The notes: a model not told the origin generated them from the sequence alone. A DNA stretch of 64,000 bases from Myxococcales bacterium (GCA_019634415.1 JAHQVJ010000102.1:1-64000); one strand, 5' to 3'; counted from the first letter of the stretch, positions 42,867-52,152 are shown. Program-made: numbers and translations.

Positions 42867-44625
42867 GGAGCAGTGCGCCCAGCCACCAGCCCGAGGCCCC
42901 GCCTGCGTGGCGGCAGGTGCAGCCGCCTCCTCCGGCGAAGGCGTCCATGGGCCCGGTCACCTCTTCGGTGAGGTCGGTGGTCCACCAGGTGGTCCCGGTC
43001 CCGGTGTCGATCCAGTCGGTGCAGTCCTCGTCGACTTCGCCGTCGCAGTCGTTGTCGGCACCGTCGCCGCACACCTCCTCTTCGTCCGGGGACACGTCGC
43101 TGCGGGCGTCGTCGCAGTCGGTGGGCAGGAGGCTCACCCCCGTGGCGCCGTCGCATCCACGCACGGGGGCTGCGGGATCTCCGTGGCCGTCGGCGTCCAG
43201 ATCGGCGAAGTAGCCTTCCTGCAGCTCGCACAGAGGCTTCAGGCCCCCGTAGGCGCCGATGTCGGCGAGGGATCCGTCCAGGTCGAGCTCGTAGGGGATC
43301 GCATCCACCAAGGGGCTGGAGGCGGTGGGCCACAGCTGGGCGGTGCTGCAGTCGTCGGTCGTGCGCTGCAGCAGCGGTGGATCGAACAAGTGGGTGATGC
43401 CAGGCTCGTAGGGTCCCTCGGCGGGGCCGGCGGTGTTGCGCCACCAGGCGTCGTAGGTGCCCACGGCCTCGGTGTTGTCGGCGACCCAGGCTCCGAAGCC
43501 CTGGGTGTGGGCGACCAGGGAGTTGTCGAGGACCACGTCGGACTGGCCCCGTGCGTCGATGGCGCCCCAGCCCTTGCCCGCGACGTTGCCGACCACGGTG
43601 AGGTGCCGCATGGTGACGGGGCTACCGATCAGCCACAGCGCCCCCGCGCCGGAGTCGGAGCGGTTGACGTGGAACACGCTGTTGGTGACGAGGGCGCGCT
43701 CCACCAGATCTCGCACGCTGACGGCTCCGCCGGCACCGGCACCCGGTCCCGGCGCCCACGGCATCGTGCTCTCGTTGTCGCAGAAGGTGGTGCGCGTGAC
43801 CTGCAGATCGCCCACCGACTCGATGTGTAGCGCTCCGGCCCCGTGGCTCACGTTGCCCTGGAAGTGGCTGTCGAAGATGTGGATCCGAGCCGGGGAGACG
43901 GCCCACAGGGCGCCGCCGCGACCCAGGGAAGGGTCGGGTGCCAGGTTCCACAGGAAGCTCGAGCCCACGATGTCGACCTCGGAGGCCTGGGAGAGGGCGA
44001 TCGCCCCGCCGTATAGCCCGGCCTCGTTGTCGGACAGCTCGCTGCCCCCGATCTCGAGGGCTGCCCGCCCGGTGTGCTGGATCGCTCCTCCGGAGCGCGT
44101 GGCCTGGCCGCTGGTGAGCACAGAGTCCATCACCGACACCGCGCCCGCCCCGGACTGGATCGCGATGTGCGCTCCGGAGTCGGCGACGTTGTCCGCGAAC
44201 TGGCTGGACTTGGCCGTCAGCGTGCCTCCGGAGGCCACGAACACGCCTGCGCCGGGCTCCCGCTCGGCATCGCAGCCTGCCACGGTGACGGCCGCCAGCG
44301 AGAGATCCCCGCTCGTGAAGAGGCAGCGACCCTGCTTGTCGCTCGTGATCGTCAGCTCCTCCAGCACGGCCACGGCCTGCGCCTCGACCACCACCGCCCC
44401 TTGCTTCGCGCCAGCCCGCAGTGTGGTGTCGGCCGTACCGGCTCCTCGGATGGTGAGCACCCGGCTCTTCGGGATGATCACGGGCCCCGTGAACGTGCCC
44501 GCCGCGACCTCCACGACGTCTCCGTCCGTGGCGGCGTCGACGGCCAGCTGCACGGTCGCGTACGTGCCGGGAACCGACAGCACGCCAGCCTGCGCCGCAG
44601 CCGTGGTGAGGACGAGCCCAATCAT
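42826..44625 (-). CDS. Beta-helix surface protein with MopE motif and MYXO-CTERM-like tail
   Basis: 599 residues from ATG 44625. Signal peptide, then parallel beta-helix rungs over about 450 residues (GGTLTAKSSQFADNVADSG, HLTVVGNVAGKG). Near residue 490 a calcium or copper-binding MopE-like run begins (DLDADGHGDP, CDD, CGDGADNDCDGEVDEDC). The end has a Cys/Gly stretch, hydrophobic WWLGALLLSLG and Arg-rich RRSRRRARR, resembling the MYXO-CTERM sorting signal. Probably displayed on the surface. Confidence 0.83.
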   Translation of the reverse strand: MIGLVLTTAAAQAGVLSVPGTYATVQLAVDAATDGDVVEVAAGTFTGPVIIPKSRVLTIRGAGTADTTLRAGAKQGAVVVEAQAVAVLEELTITSDKQGRCLFTSGDLSLAAVTVAGCDAEREPGAGVFVASGGTLTAKSSQFADNVADSGAHIAIQSGAGAVSVMDSVLTSGQATRSGGAIQHTGRAALEIGGSELSDNEAGLYGGAIALSQASEVDIVGSSFLWNLAPDPSLGRGGALWAVSPARIHIFDSHFQGNVSHGAGALHIESVGDLQVTRTTFCDNESTMPWAPGPGAGAGGAVSVRDLVERALVTNSVFHVNRSDSGAGALWLIGSPVTMRHLTVVGNVAGKGWGAIDARGQSDVVLDNSLVAHTQGFGAWVADNTEAVGTYDAWWRNTAGPAEGPYEPGITHLFDPPLLQRTTDDCSTAQLWPTASSPLVDAIPYELDLDGSLADIGAYGGLKPLCELQEGYFADLDADGHGDPAAPVRGCDGATGVSLLPTDCDDARSDVSPDEEEVCGDGADNDCDGEVDEDCTDWIDTGTGTTWWTTDLTEEVTGPMDAFAGGGGCTCRHAGGASGWWLGALLLSLGRRSRRRARR

Positions 44626-44657
44626 ACGACCCCCAACGGGTCGGACCCTAACCCATG

Positions 44658-44963
44658 CTACCGATCGACCAGCTCGCAGCCGTGCTGTGCGTCTCCGTAG
44701 CGGGCCACGGCGCGCGCGAACAGGGCCCTGGCCTTCACCTCCTGCGCCTCGTCGTCCACCCGAAAGCGGGCCACGTCGGGGGTGAGGCGCACCAGCTCTC
44801 GACACTCGGTCTCGCCCAGGCCGCTCACCCACAGGCAGCTGCAGGCTTCCTTGGCCGTGAGCCCTGCCGCCAGCCGGTACACCCCGTTGCCGTACACGGG
44901 GCCCGACTTGGCCGCGCATCCCGAGCCCAGCAGCGCCATCCACAACACGGCGATCCCCCTCAT
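44658..44963 (-). CDS. Small lipoprotein
   Basis: 101 residues. Lipobox LLGSGCAA, then a short Cys-containing domain (KEACSCLWVSGLGETECRELVRL). ATG 44963 overlaps the upstream serine-hydrolase stop by 4 nt (ATGA), so the two are coupled. Function unknown. Confidence 0.65.
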   Translation of the reverse strand: MRGIAVLWMALLGSGCAAKSGPVYGNGVYRLAAGLTAKEACSCLWVSGLGETECRELVRLTPDVARFRVDDEAQEVKARALFARAVARYGDAQHGCELVDR

Positions 44964-46150
44964 GGGTCCTCCACCAGATCCAGCGCCAGGTGGACGGCCA
45001 CCCCGAGATCGAAGCTCTCGTCCCGATCGTCGGCGGTGCGCACTACCACCAGATCGTGGCTCGGGAGCACGGCGACCACCTGGCCGAGGTTGCCCTCGGC
45101 GACCACGAGATCCTCGGGCAGGTCCGGCCAGCTCTGCTCGACCCAGCCATGATCGGGCAACGCCTTGTTGAGCCACAGCCCCCAGCCGAGCACGCCGCGG
45201 TTGCGGGCGGTGGCCTGGCGCGTCGGATCACCCACCGAGGTGGCTCGCTCCACCCAGCCGTCGGGCAGCAGCGGAGTGCCCTCCCAGCAGCCGTCCTGAA
45301 GCAGCAGGAAGCCGAAGCGCGCCAGGTCTCGCGGCGTGGCCCACAGGTGGGACGACCCCACATAGGTGCCAGCAGCGTCGCGCTCCCAGGTGACGTCGTC
45401 GATGCCCAGCGGCGCCAGCAGGGCGGGGAAGGGGAAGTCGTCGCCGTAGGCCTCGCGCAGGGCGGCCCCCACCACGGCGGAGAGCACCACGGAGTCACCC
45501 GAAGAGTAGCGCTTGGAGGTACCGGGCGGCTTTGCCAGCGGGTGGTTCGCGGCGAAGGTGGCCATGTCGGCGGCCCCCACGCCGTAGAGCATGGCGAGCA
45601 CCGACGACGTGCGGGCCGTGGCTCCCCGGACCGCTTCGTTCCAGTCGAATCCGCTGGTCATGCCGAGCAGGTGCTCCACCGTCACGGTACAGCTCGCGTC
45701 GGGAACGCTGAACTCGGGCCTCAGGTGGTCGCAGATGGTGTCGGTGAGGGCCAGGTGCCCGTCCCGCACGGCGACGCCCGCCAGCGCCATCACGAAGGGC
45801 TTGGTGACGGACCAGGCCAAGTGGCGGGTGGTGGGCCCGTAAGGGTCGCGGTAGCGCTCGTAGACGAGGTGTCCGCCGTGCACCACGAGGAAGCCGTCGG
45901 TGCGCACGCCGCGGCGTTCGGGATCGTCGCCCTGCCCCGGCGGGAACAGGTAGGCGTCCAGCGCCTGTGCGACCCCAGGTCGCCGGCGCATGGTCTCGCC
46001 CGTGCGGTCGTCCCACGTCTCCCCGGGCCAGGCGGCGTCGGGGCAGACGGGATCGAGGGGGATGAGCAGATCAGCTGGCAAGTCCACCACGTCGATGTCG
46101 ACGGGGTCCTGTGCCAGGGCCAGGGACGCGTGAAGGAGGAGGGGCAGCAC
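44960..46150 (-). CDS. Exported serine hydrolase, beta-lactamase/penicillin-binding family
   Basis: 396 residues. Signal peptide (AVLPLLLHASLALAQ). SxxK motif SVTK in LAWSVTKPFVMALAGVA supplies the nucleophile; YSSGDSVVLS corresponds to the YxN/YSN site with Ser/Gly replacing Asn; WGLWLNKAL occupies the third-motif region. Class C-like or esterase EstB-type. GTG 46150 is chosen to avoid a long overlap with the upstream barrel gene; the true start may be slightly further upstream. Confidence 0.8.
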   Translation of the reverse strand: MLPLLLHASLALAQDPVDIDVVDLPADLLIPLDPVCPDAAWPGETWDDRTGETMRRRPGVAQALDAYLFPPGQGDDPERRGVRTDGFLVVHGGHLVYERYRDPYGPTTRHLAWSVTKPFVMALAGVAVRDGHLALTDTICDHLRPEFSVPDASCTVTVEHLLGMTSGFDWNEAVRGATARTSSVLAMLYGVGAADMATFAANHPLAKPPGTSKRYSSGDSVVLSAVVGAALREAYGDDFPFPALLAPLGIDDVTWERDAAGTYVGSSHLWATPRDLARFGFLLLQDGCWEGTPLLPDGWVERATSVGDPTRQATARNRGVLGWGLWLNKALPDHGWVEQSWPDLPEDLVVAEGNLGQVVAVLPSHDLVVVRTADDRDESFDLGVAVHLALDLVEDP

Positions 46151-46164
46151 GGCCGCACCGTACC

Positions 46165-46734
46165 TCAGAGTGCGGCCACCACCCCGGCGGAGATCTGCGG
46201 AAGCCACCCGCCGTTGGGTAGCCCCGCCTTCAGATCGTCCCATCGCTGGCCAGACCAGCCGCCCACCGACACGTTGGCGTTCAGCCCGATGTGCTTGTGC
46301 AGCATGACGTCTGCGCCGAGCCTCAGGCGTGCGCCAGCCGCCCAGTCGGCGGCGTCGACGCTGCGGTAGTACTGCGCGAAGATCAGGTCTGCGCCCCCGT
46401 AGGGCCGCAGCATCGGGCCGATGTCGAGCTTGTAGACGGCGCCCACGTTGAAGGGCAGCAGCGTGTTCCACCGACTGAAGTCGCCCGTCTCGAGCTGCTG
46501 GTCGGGTGGAAGCACCACATTCACCGCATACAGCTCCGCACCTGCGACGACGTGCAGGCCAGCCACGGTCCGCACGGCGGCCTCCAGGCCGGCGGTGCCG
46601 AAGTTGAAGGCGTAGAACTTGGCATAGCCGCCGCGGAGGGTCAGCTGCGCCGGGCTCGTGTCCTCGGCGAGGGCGGGAGAGGACACCAGGGTCACCATCG
46701 AGGAGAGGATGGCGGCCGCGAACGAAGATCGCAT
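46165..46734 (-). CDS. Outer-membrane beta-barrel protein
   Basis: 189 residues. Signal peptide MRSSFAAAILSSMVTLVSSPALAED, then alternating amphipathic strands with aromatic girdles (YAKFYAFNFGTAGLEAAVRT, VGAVYKLDIGPMLRPYGGADLIFAQYY). A small 8-strand barrel is likely. Lies 14 nt upstream of the serine hydrolase. Confidence 0.75.
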   Translation of the reverse strand: MRSSFAAAILSSMVTLVSSPALAEDTSPAQLTLRGGYAKFYAFNFGTAGLEAAVRTVAGLHVVAGAELYAVNVVLPPDQQLETGDFSRWNTLLPFNVGAVYKLDIGPMLRPYGGADLIFAQYYRSVDAADWAAGARLRLGADVMLHKHIGLNANVSVGGWSGQRWDDLKAGLPNGGWLPQISAGVVAAL

Positions 46735-46756
46735 GCTCAGCTCCTGTACGAGTACC

Positions 46757-47584
46757 TTACCAACCGGCGTACCCGGCGTAGATCAACAATGCGGCGACGC
46801 CCACCACCACGGCGTAGAAGGCTCGCTGACCCCATTGCTGGGATCGGTGGGCGCGATCGAGGGCCTGGGCGGCGGCGAGGGTCTCGGGCCAGCCGTCGTC
46901 CGTGTCGGGCGGGGCGATGTGACCGGCGGCCAGGATCTGGGCGTAGCGGGCGAGCAGCACGCGCAGCACGGCGTCGTCGATGTCGGTGGGCTGCCTGAAC
47001 CCGGCACGGTGCATGGCGAAGGGGGTGAGCACGATCACCGTGCTGCCCGCTCTGCCCTGGACCAGCATGGAGATCGTGGCTGCAGGGAACGACTCGAGCG
47101 ACACCCCGATCCGGCGCGCCCACCGGGCGGCTCGCCACCGATGTACGAGCGACGGCTTGTCCCAGCCCATGGCGTGGGAGACGTCGGCGAGTGCCGTGAG
47201 GTCTTGCAGCATGCGGGCCGCGGCCTCGGCGTTCACTCCTGATGCGTAGCGCGCGTAGTGGGGCAGGACCATGCGCTCGATGTACGTCTGGGCGCGCTCG
47301 ATGGAGTTCGACACGTCGTCGACGAAGGCCTCGGGCAGGCCGGCGGGGGAGGTCGAGCCGTGGCGCCGATCGTGCTCGGCGCGCCGCGTCGGATCCGACA
47401 GGATCTCGAACGCCGCAGCCACGGCCTTGAACCGCTCCTCGGCCTCGGGGTTGTCGGGGTTCCGATCCGGGTGGAAGAGCTTGGCGAGGCGGCGGTATGC
47501 CTGCTTCACCTCGTCGGCGGTGGCGCCGGGCTTCAGCTCGAGGGTGGCGTAGGGATCGCGGATGGGGTTCTCTGTGTCGGACAT
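46757..47584 (-). CDS. J-domain protein with C-terminal membrane helix
   Basis: 275 residues. The N-terminal J domain reads DPYATLELKPGATADEVKQAYRRLAKLFHPDRNP with the HPD motif intact. The middle region is unrecognised, followed by a C-terminal hydrophobic segment (AFYAVVVGVAALLIYAGYAGW), so it is probably tail-anchored and recruits DnaK at the membrane. Start ATG 47584; divergent from the SLOG-like gene only 24 nt away, so the promoters must overlap. Confidence 0.85.
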   Translation of the reverse strand: MSDTENPIRDPYATLELKPGATADEVKQAYRRLAKLFHPDRNPDNPEAEERFKAVAAAFEILSDPTRRAEHDRRHGSTSPAGLPEAFVDDVSNSIERAQTYIERMVLPHYARYASGVNAEAAARMLQDLTALADVSHAMGWDKPSLVHRWRAARWARRIGVSLESFPAATISMLVQGRAGSTVIVLTPFAMHRAGFRQPTDIDDAVLRVLLARYAQILAAGHIAPPDTDDGWPETLAAAQALDRAHRSQQWGQRAFYAVVVGVAALLIYAGYAGW

Positions 47585-47608
47585 CGAGAGTCTATCGAGG
47601 AGCGGTCG

Positions 47609-48103
47609 ATGACGGGGTTGCGGGTAGGGGTGACGGGGCATCGGAAGCTGGGTGCGGATCCTCGGGTGGCGCGGAAGGTCCATGCTCAGTGCGTGCACAT
47701 CCTGTCCACCTGGCAAGCGCTGTCGCCCTACGCGGGACCTGTGCAGGCGGTCAGCGCCCTGGCGATCGGTGCGGATCAGCTGTTCGCCGAGGCGGCGCTG
47801 GGGCTTCAGATCCCGCTGGTCGGGGTGATCCCCTTCGACGACTACCCCGAGGACTTCGAGGGGCCGGATCGAGCGCGCTTCGAGGAGCTGGTGGACCTGT
47901 GCGATCGGGTGGAGCGACTGCCCCGCAAGCGGCGCACGAATCGGGCCTACTTGGCAGCAGGGCACTGGGTCGTGGATCACGTGGACCACCTGGTGGCGGT
48001 TTGGAACGGTGCCCCGGCGGCGGGTGTGGGAGGCACGGGCGACGTGGTGGCCTACGCCCAGAAGCGGCGGTGCCCGGTGCTGCGGATCGATCCGGCCCCG
48101 TAG
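47609..48103 (+). CDS. SLOG-domain-like nucleotide-binding protein
   Basis: 164 residues, ATG with GAGGAG upstream. The opening GLRVGVTGHRKL and VSALAIGADQLFAEAAL, LVGVIPFDDY and VAVWNGAPAAGVGGTGDVVAYAQ follow the YpsA/DprA-like SLOG fold (GVTGHR, SxLAxGAD, WNGxxxxGxGGT), which binds nucleotide or ADP-ribose-derived ligands. Such domains often sense signals in conflict systems. It precedes the caspase-FGE gene by 71 nt. Confidence 0.78.
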   Translation: MTGLRVGVTGHRKLGADPRVARKVHAQCVHILSTWQALSPYAGPVQAVSALAIGADQLFAEAALGLQIPLVGVIPFDDYPEDFEGPDRARFEELVDLCDRVERLPRKRRTNRAYLAAGHWVVDHVDHLVAVWNGAPAAGVGGTGDVVAYAQKRRCPVLRIDPAP

Positions 48104-48174
48104 CGGCGGGTGCGTCTGGTCTGGGGGGGATTCGACGCCACAGAGGAGCGCGTAGCCTCGCCGCAGGAGGTGGC

Positions 48175-49662
48175 ATGGTCGCGCTCGCCCTGACGTCGCT
48201 GGTGCTCGCGGAGGAGGTCTCCGAGCGAAGGGTCGCCCTCGTGATCGGGAACGACGGCTATCAGCACGTGCCCTCCCTCGCCCAGGCGGGCCGGGACGCC
48301 AACGTCGTGTCGTCCGCGCTCGAGCAGCTCGACTTCGAGGTGCTGGTGGTACGCGACGCAGATCTGCAGGAGATGAAGGAAGGGCTCGGCCTGTTCCGGA
48401 CCCGTCTCGAGGCCGCCGACGTCGGCTTCGTCTACTTCGCCGGGCACGGCATACAGTTCAACGGTGACAACTTCCTGATCCCGACGGACGCCACCCTTCG
48501 CGGTCCCGAGGGCCTGGGCCTCGAGACGCTGCGCATCGACGAGGTGCTCGCGCAGATGCACGCCGCCGGGGCCGACCTCAACGTGGTGGTCCTGGATGCC
48601 TGTCGCAACAACCCCTGGAGCTCGAAGTGGCGGCCGTCGGCGCGAGACGTGTCTGGGTCGCGGGCCATCGACGTGGCGGGACTGTCGGAGATCGACCTTC
48701 CGGATCCCACCTTCGTGCTGGCTTTCGCCACCGCACCCGACGACGTCGCCCTCGACGACGGCGCCTATGCCTCGCAGCTGGGCGAGCATCTCACGACACC
48801 GTGCACGAACCTGATGAAGGCCCTGGCACTCGTGGAGACGAACATCCTGCGGGAGTCGGGGCAGAGACCCTGGACCAACTACAGCGGAGTGGCTGGCTTC
48901 GACTGGCAGCCCGCTGGCTGTACCGTGCCGGTTCGCGCCTCCGTCGACCCCGAACGTCCACGGGTCGTGATGCAGCCTTCCGCAAGCGACATCGCGTTCC
49001 AGCTACTTCCGGCTGGCACCTTCGTGATGGGGTCGCCAGAGGTGGAACTCGGCCGCTACCCCGACGAGCAACAAGAGCGGCGCACCGTGAAGGCGTTGCT
49101 CGTGGCTCGCTCCGAGATCACGCAGGCGACCTACGAGGCGGTGATGGGGCGCAACCCCAGCAGCCGGAAGTCCTGTGCCGCATGCCCGGTGGAGCAGGTC
49201 TCCTTCCTGGACGCCGTGCGCTTCGCCAATGCCTTGAGTGCGCGCGAGGGATTTGCCGCGGCCTACGAGATCCGCGGCTCGGAGGTGGTGTGGCACCCCG
49301 ACGCCGCCGGCTACCGCTTGCCGACGGAGGCGGAGTGGGAGTATGCGGCACGCGCTGCATCGGGGATCCTGCGCTTCGCTGGCTCCGAGAACCTCGAGGG
49401 CGTGGGCTGGGTGGGAGGAATCCAATCCGAGCCTGTCTGTACCAAGGAGCCCAATCCCTTCGGCCTGTGTGATCTGACCGGCAACGTCGAGGAGTGGGTC
49501 TGGGACGGCGCGGGCCGCCGCCGGAGTGTGCGCGGGGGCAGCTATCGCTCGTCGTCGGTTCAGGCGCGTGTGGCCTATCGCTCCTCCGTTCATCCGGACA
49601 GCCGCTACCCGTGGCTCGGCTTCCGGGTGGTCCGCAATGCCCAGGTCGACGGCACCCCCTGA
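48175..49662 (+). CDS. Caspase-like peptidase fused to FGE-sulfatase-type domain
   Basis: 495 residues, ATG preceded by AGGAGG. Residues 18-250 are a peptidase C14 domain: ALVIGNDGY, His91 in YFAGHG and Cys143 in LDACRNNP. Residues about 265-490 are an FGE/SUMF1-type fold (FQLLPAGTFVMGSPEVELGRYPDEQ, RLPTEAEWEYAAR, DLTGNVEEWVWDG, RGGSYRSSSVQARVAYR). The RGGSY segment lacks the active-site Cys pair of formylglycine-generating enzymes, so the domain probably binds ligands rather than catalyses. The N-terminus is weakly hydrophobic and might be a signal or anchor. Follows the SLOG gene. Confidence 0.88.
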   Translation: MVALALTSLVLAEEVSERRVALVIGNDGYQHVPSLAQAGRDANVVSSALEQLDFEVLVVRDADLQEMKEGLGLFRTRLEAADVGFVYFAGHGIQFNGDNFLIPTDATLRGPEGLGLETLRIDEVLAQMHAAGADLNVVVLDACRNNPWSSKWRPSARDVSGSRAIDVAGLSEIDLPDPTFVLAFATAPDDVALDDGAYASQLGEHLTTPCTNLMKALALVETNILRESGQRPWTNYSGVAGFDWQPAGCTVPVRASVDPERPRVVMQPSASDIAFQLLPAGTFVMGSPEVELGRYPDEQQERRTVKALLVARSEITQATYEAVMGRNPSSRKSCAACPVEQVSFLDAVRFANALSAREGFAAAYEIRGSEVVWHPDAAGYRLPTEAEWEYAARAASGILRFAGSENLEGVGWVGGIQSEPVCTKEPNPFGLCDLTGNVEEWVWDGAGRRRSVRGGSYRSSSVQARVAYRSSVHPDSRYPWLGFRVVRNAQVDGTP

Positions 49663-49666
49663 CGGC

Positions 49667-50053
49667 TCACGTCTGGTCCTCGAAGGAGTCTGCGCCGAGC
49701 AGGAACAGCTCGATGCTCCCCGTCCCAGTGGGGCGAACCAGGTCCTGCCGCACTCGGGAGGTTCGCAGCTTCGAGCGCGTGCGTGCGAGCAAGCGATCGA
49801 ATCGCCTGCGGAGCAAGATCTGGTCTTGCTCGCGGCGCCACAGCTCGCGGGCCACCGCACGCCACGGAGCGGGGCGCCCAATCTGTCCGAGCTCGGTGAT
49901 GAGCCGGGCTCTGAGGCCATCTAGAACAACCACACGGTGGCCTGTCACGATGTGGACGGACTCGTACCGCCCGATGATGCGCAGGGGCTCGCAGAGCGGA
50001 TCCATGGGGCGGATCCAGTGGCTTCGTGTCATCCGTACCTCCTCTCGATTCAC
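49667..50053 (-). CDS. Winged-helix (OmpR-type) DNA-binding protein
   Basis: 128 residues. The pattern HRVVVLDGLRARLITELGQIGRPAPWRAVARELW, LRRRFDRLLARTRSKLR and RPTGTGSIELFLL follows the OmpR/PhoB-type effector fold: an L-domain helix, a recognition helix and a C-terminal hairpin. No receiver domain is present. Start may be ATG 50053 or 50032. Convergent with the caspase-FGE gene. Confidence 0.65.
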   Translation of the reverse strand: MNREEVRMTRSHWIRPMDPLCEPLRIIGRYESVHIVTGHRVVVLDGLRARLITELGQIGRPAPWRAVARELWRREQDQILLRRRFDRLLARTRSKLRTSRVRQDLVRPTGTGSIELFLLGADSFEDQT

Positions 50054-50134
50054 CAGGGGGGCACGCTCGGCGTCTGTTTCAGGTCTGATCCTCGGGGGGT
50101 GACCGAGGTCGGTCCGCCGACGGACACTCGGCCC

Positions 50135-50890
50135 ATGATCGCGTTCCTCTCATGGTGGTCGGGCCTAGCTCTGGCCCAGCAGTGCAAGCCCGTGGACCTT
50201 CCGAAGGAGGTGGCTGCCACCGTCTACTGGTGGGACAACAACCGGGCAGCCGTCGCTCCTCACGTGGCTTCGGTGACGGAGATGGCCAGGCAGTGCGGGC
50301 TGGCGCTTCCACAGGGGCCCACCGCGCTCGTGCCCTACGATGGCCTCGTCACCTTGTGGGCCTACGGCGCCCGAGCTGACGACGAGGCCGCGGAGGACTA
50401 CCTCGAGCGCATCGTTCGGCTTCGCCCGGATCCACACTACCTGTCTGCCCGGTTCGGCTTCGATCCGCCCACCCTCGAGCGCTACCGAGAGGTGGCTCGC
50501 ACGCTCGCGGGGCCCATGGGCACCGTGGAGCTGAGGGTGCAGACGTTGGTGGACGGGCGGCTGCTGCCTCCTGGCTCCTGGGAGCTGCCCCAGGGAGATC
50601 ACCTCTTCCAGACGGTGTCGCAGCGAGGCACGCGCACCTGGGTGGGTACCGTGACCGGCGAGCAGTCGCTGCGGGTGGGGCGAAGCCGGGATCCTGGGCG
50701 CGTGGCGGCCACCGTGGGTGGGGTGCTCGCCGTGGCGGGGGGCACCACGCTCCTGCTCACCGAGTACGCCCGCCGCCAGTCCGACGGGTTGGCAGGGAGT
50801 GCCGTGCCCATCGGGGTAGTGGGCGCCGGCCTCGTAGGGGTGGGCTCGCTCACCATCACCGTTGTTCCGCGACTCGGGAGGCCTCTGTGA
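50135..50890 (+). CDS. Exported hypothetical protein with PEGA-like region and C-terminal membrane helices
   Basis: 251 residues. Signal peptide MIAFLSWWSGLALAQ, helical middle domain, then a PEGA-like strand pair (VELRVQTLVDGRLLPPGSWELPQGDHLFQ), a basic stretch and two C-terminal hydrophobic helices. Same layout as 13181-13987. The following lipoprotein starts with GTG overlapping its stop by 4 nt. Confidence 0.68.
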   Translation: MIAFLSWWSGLALAQQCKPVDLPKEVAATVYWWDNNRAAVAPHVASVTEMARQCGLALPQGPTALVPYDGLVTLWAYGARADDEAAEDYLERIVRLRPDPHYLSARFGFDPPTLERYREVARTLAGPMGTVELRVQTLVDGRLLPPGSWELPQGDHLFQTVSQRGTRTWVGTVTGEQSLRVGRSRDPGRVAATVGGVLAVAGGTTLLLTEYARRQSDGLAGSAVPIGVVGAGLVGVGSLTITVVPRLGRPL

Positions 50891-52119
50891 CGTGTCTTCG
50901 ATGCCTGGTGCTGTGCATCTTCGTGGCTTGTGACTTCGAGAACGTCGTGTCGTCCGACACCGACGGGTCCTCGATGGCCGGGGCCGACACCTCCGAGACG
51001 TCCGACACGGCAACGTCTGGGCACCCGCCTCTTCCGCTGTGGTACCAGGACATGGACGAAGACGGATTCGGCGTCACCGACGAGGTGTGGCAGGGGGAGG
51101 GCCCACCCGATCGGTTCTTCGCCTCGATCCCGGGCGACTGCGACGACCGCGACCCCTTCGTGCATCCCGACGGCGTCGAGATCGACAACAACGGAGCAGA
51201 CGACGATTGCGACGGTGTGGCTGCCGAGTACGGCTGGCTCGCACTGCTGCGGGACGTAGGGGGCGAGGTGGAGCTGTGGCTCGTCTCCGACGACGCAGAG
51301 CGTCTCGTTCGAGTGACGGACGGTCTGGCGGCGGATCCCACCCACGGGGTGGGCCCTGCGTTCTCCTGGAACGCACAGCACCTGGCTTACTCGGGTCCCA
51401 CGGGAGAGCTGCACGTGCTCCGCCCCGACGGAACGGATCGTCGCGTGCTGTCCATCTCCGCCGACTGGCTCGTCCCACTGCCCATCTCGTGGACCCAAGA
51501 CGGGCGCCGAGTGGTGTACTCCGACAGCTCGAGCTGCAGCACCGACCTGCGGCAGATCGACGTGGTCACCCAGCTGGACGCTCTGTTGTACGGAGCCTCG
51601 AGCAGTCTTGCCGCGCCTGCCCACTCGCCGGTGGAGCCCCTCGTGTTCGCGGGGACCTTCGATTGTGGAGACGCCGACCAGGCGCTCACGGCCATCGATC
51701 TCGTCACGGCCGACCCGGAAACCGTGCTGGGGTCACTGGGGCGCTCGCCCTCGACCTTTCACATCGGGTGGGCAAGCGACGGCAGTCGCTTCGCCTTCAG
51801 CTCCCATGATGCCGATCGTATTCGGGTGTACGACCTCGCCACGCAAGGCCTGACGACGCTGTACCAGGGGGCCTCGACGCCGCTGCTGTCTCGTCCCGTC
51901 TTCGGCTTGCGAGACGAGACCGTGTTCGTGGCACGGCACGACGCAGACTCCTGGGAGATCGTCGCCATCGACGTGGCGTCGGGTGGGGACTCGGCGCTGT
52001 CTGTTCCGGGCCTTCTTCCGCAGTCCCAGCTGACCTGGGCGTACCTGCCTGCCGAGCGCGACCCGGACTGTGACCGCGACGGGCTGGGCAATGGTCTCGA
52101 CGCTCACCCGGGTTGCTGA
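50887..52119 (+). CDS. Secreted lipoprotein with MopE motif and beta-propeller domain
   Basis: 410 residues. GTG 50887 overlaps the upstream stop (GTGA). Lipobox-like Cys in FVACDFEN, Thr/Asp linker, then MDEDGFGV with CDDRDPFVHP and NNGADDDCDG, a MopE-type metal-binding motif. The rest is a TolB/WD40-like propeller (WNAQHLAYSGPTGELHVLRPDG, WASDGSRFAFSSHDADRIRVYD). The next gene is a paralogue. Probably a surface metal-binding or adhesive protein. Confidence 0.75.
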   Translation: MTCLRCLVLCIFVACDFENVVSSDTDGSSMAGADTSETSDTATSGHPPLPLWYQDMDEDGFGVTDEVWQGEGPPDRFFASIPGDCDDRDPFVHPDGVEIDNNGADDDCDGVAAEYGWLALLRDVGGEVELWLVSDDAERLVRVTDGLAADPTHGVGPAFSWNAQHLAYSGPTGELHVLRPDGTDRRVLSISADWLVPLPISWTQDGRRVVYSDSSSCSTDLRQIDVVTQLDALLYGASSSLAAPAHSPVEPLVFAGTFDCGDADQALTAIDLVTADPETVLGSLGRSPSTFHIGWASDGSRFAFSSHDADRIRVYDLATQGLTTLYQGASTPLLSRPVFGLRDETVFVARHDADSWEIVAIDVASGGDSALSVPGLLPQSQLTWAYLPAERDPDCDRDGLGNGLDAHPGC

Positions 52120-52152
52120 CCGTTCGAAGCTGATCTGATCGTGGAGGTGCGT

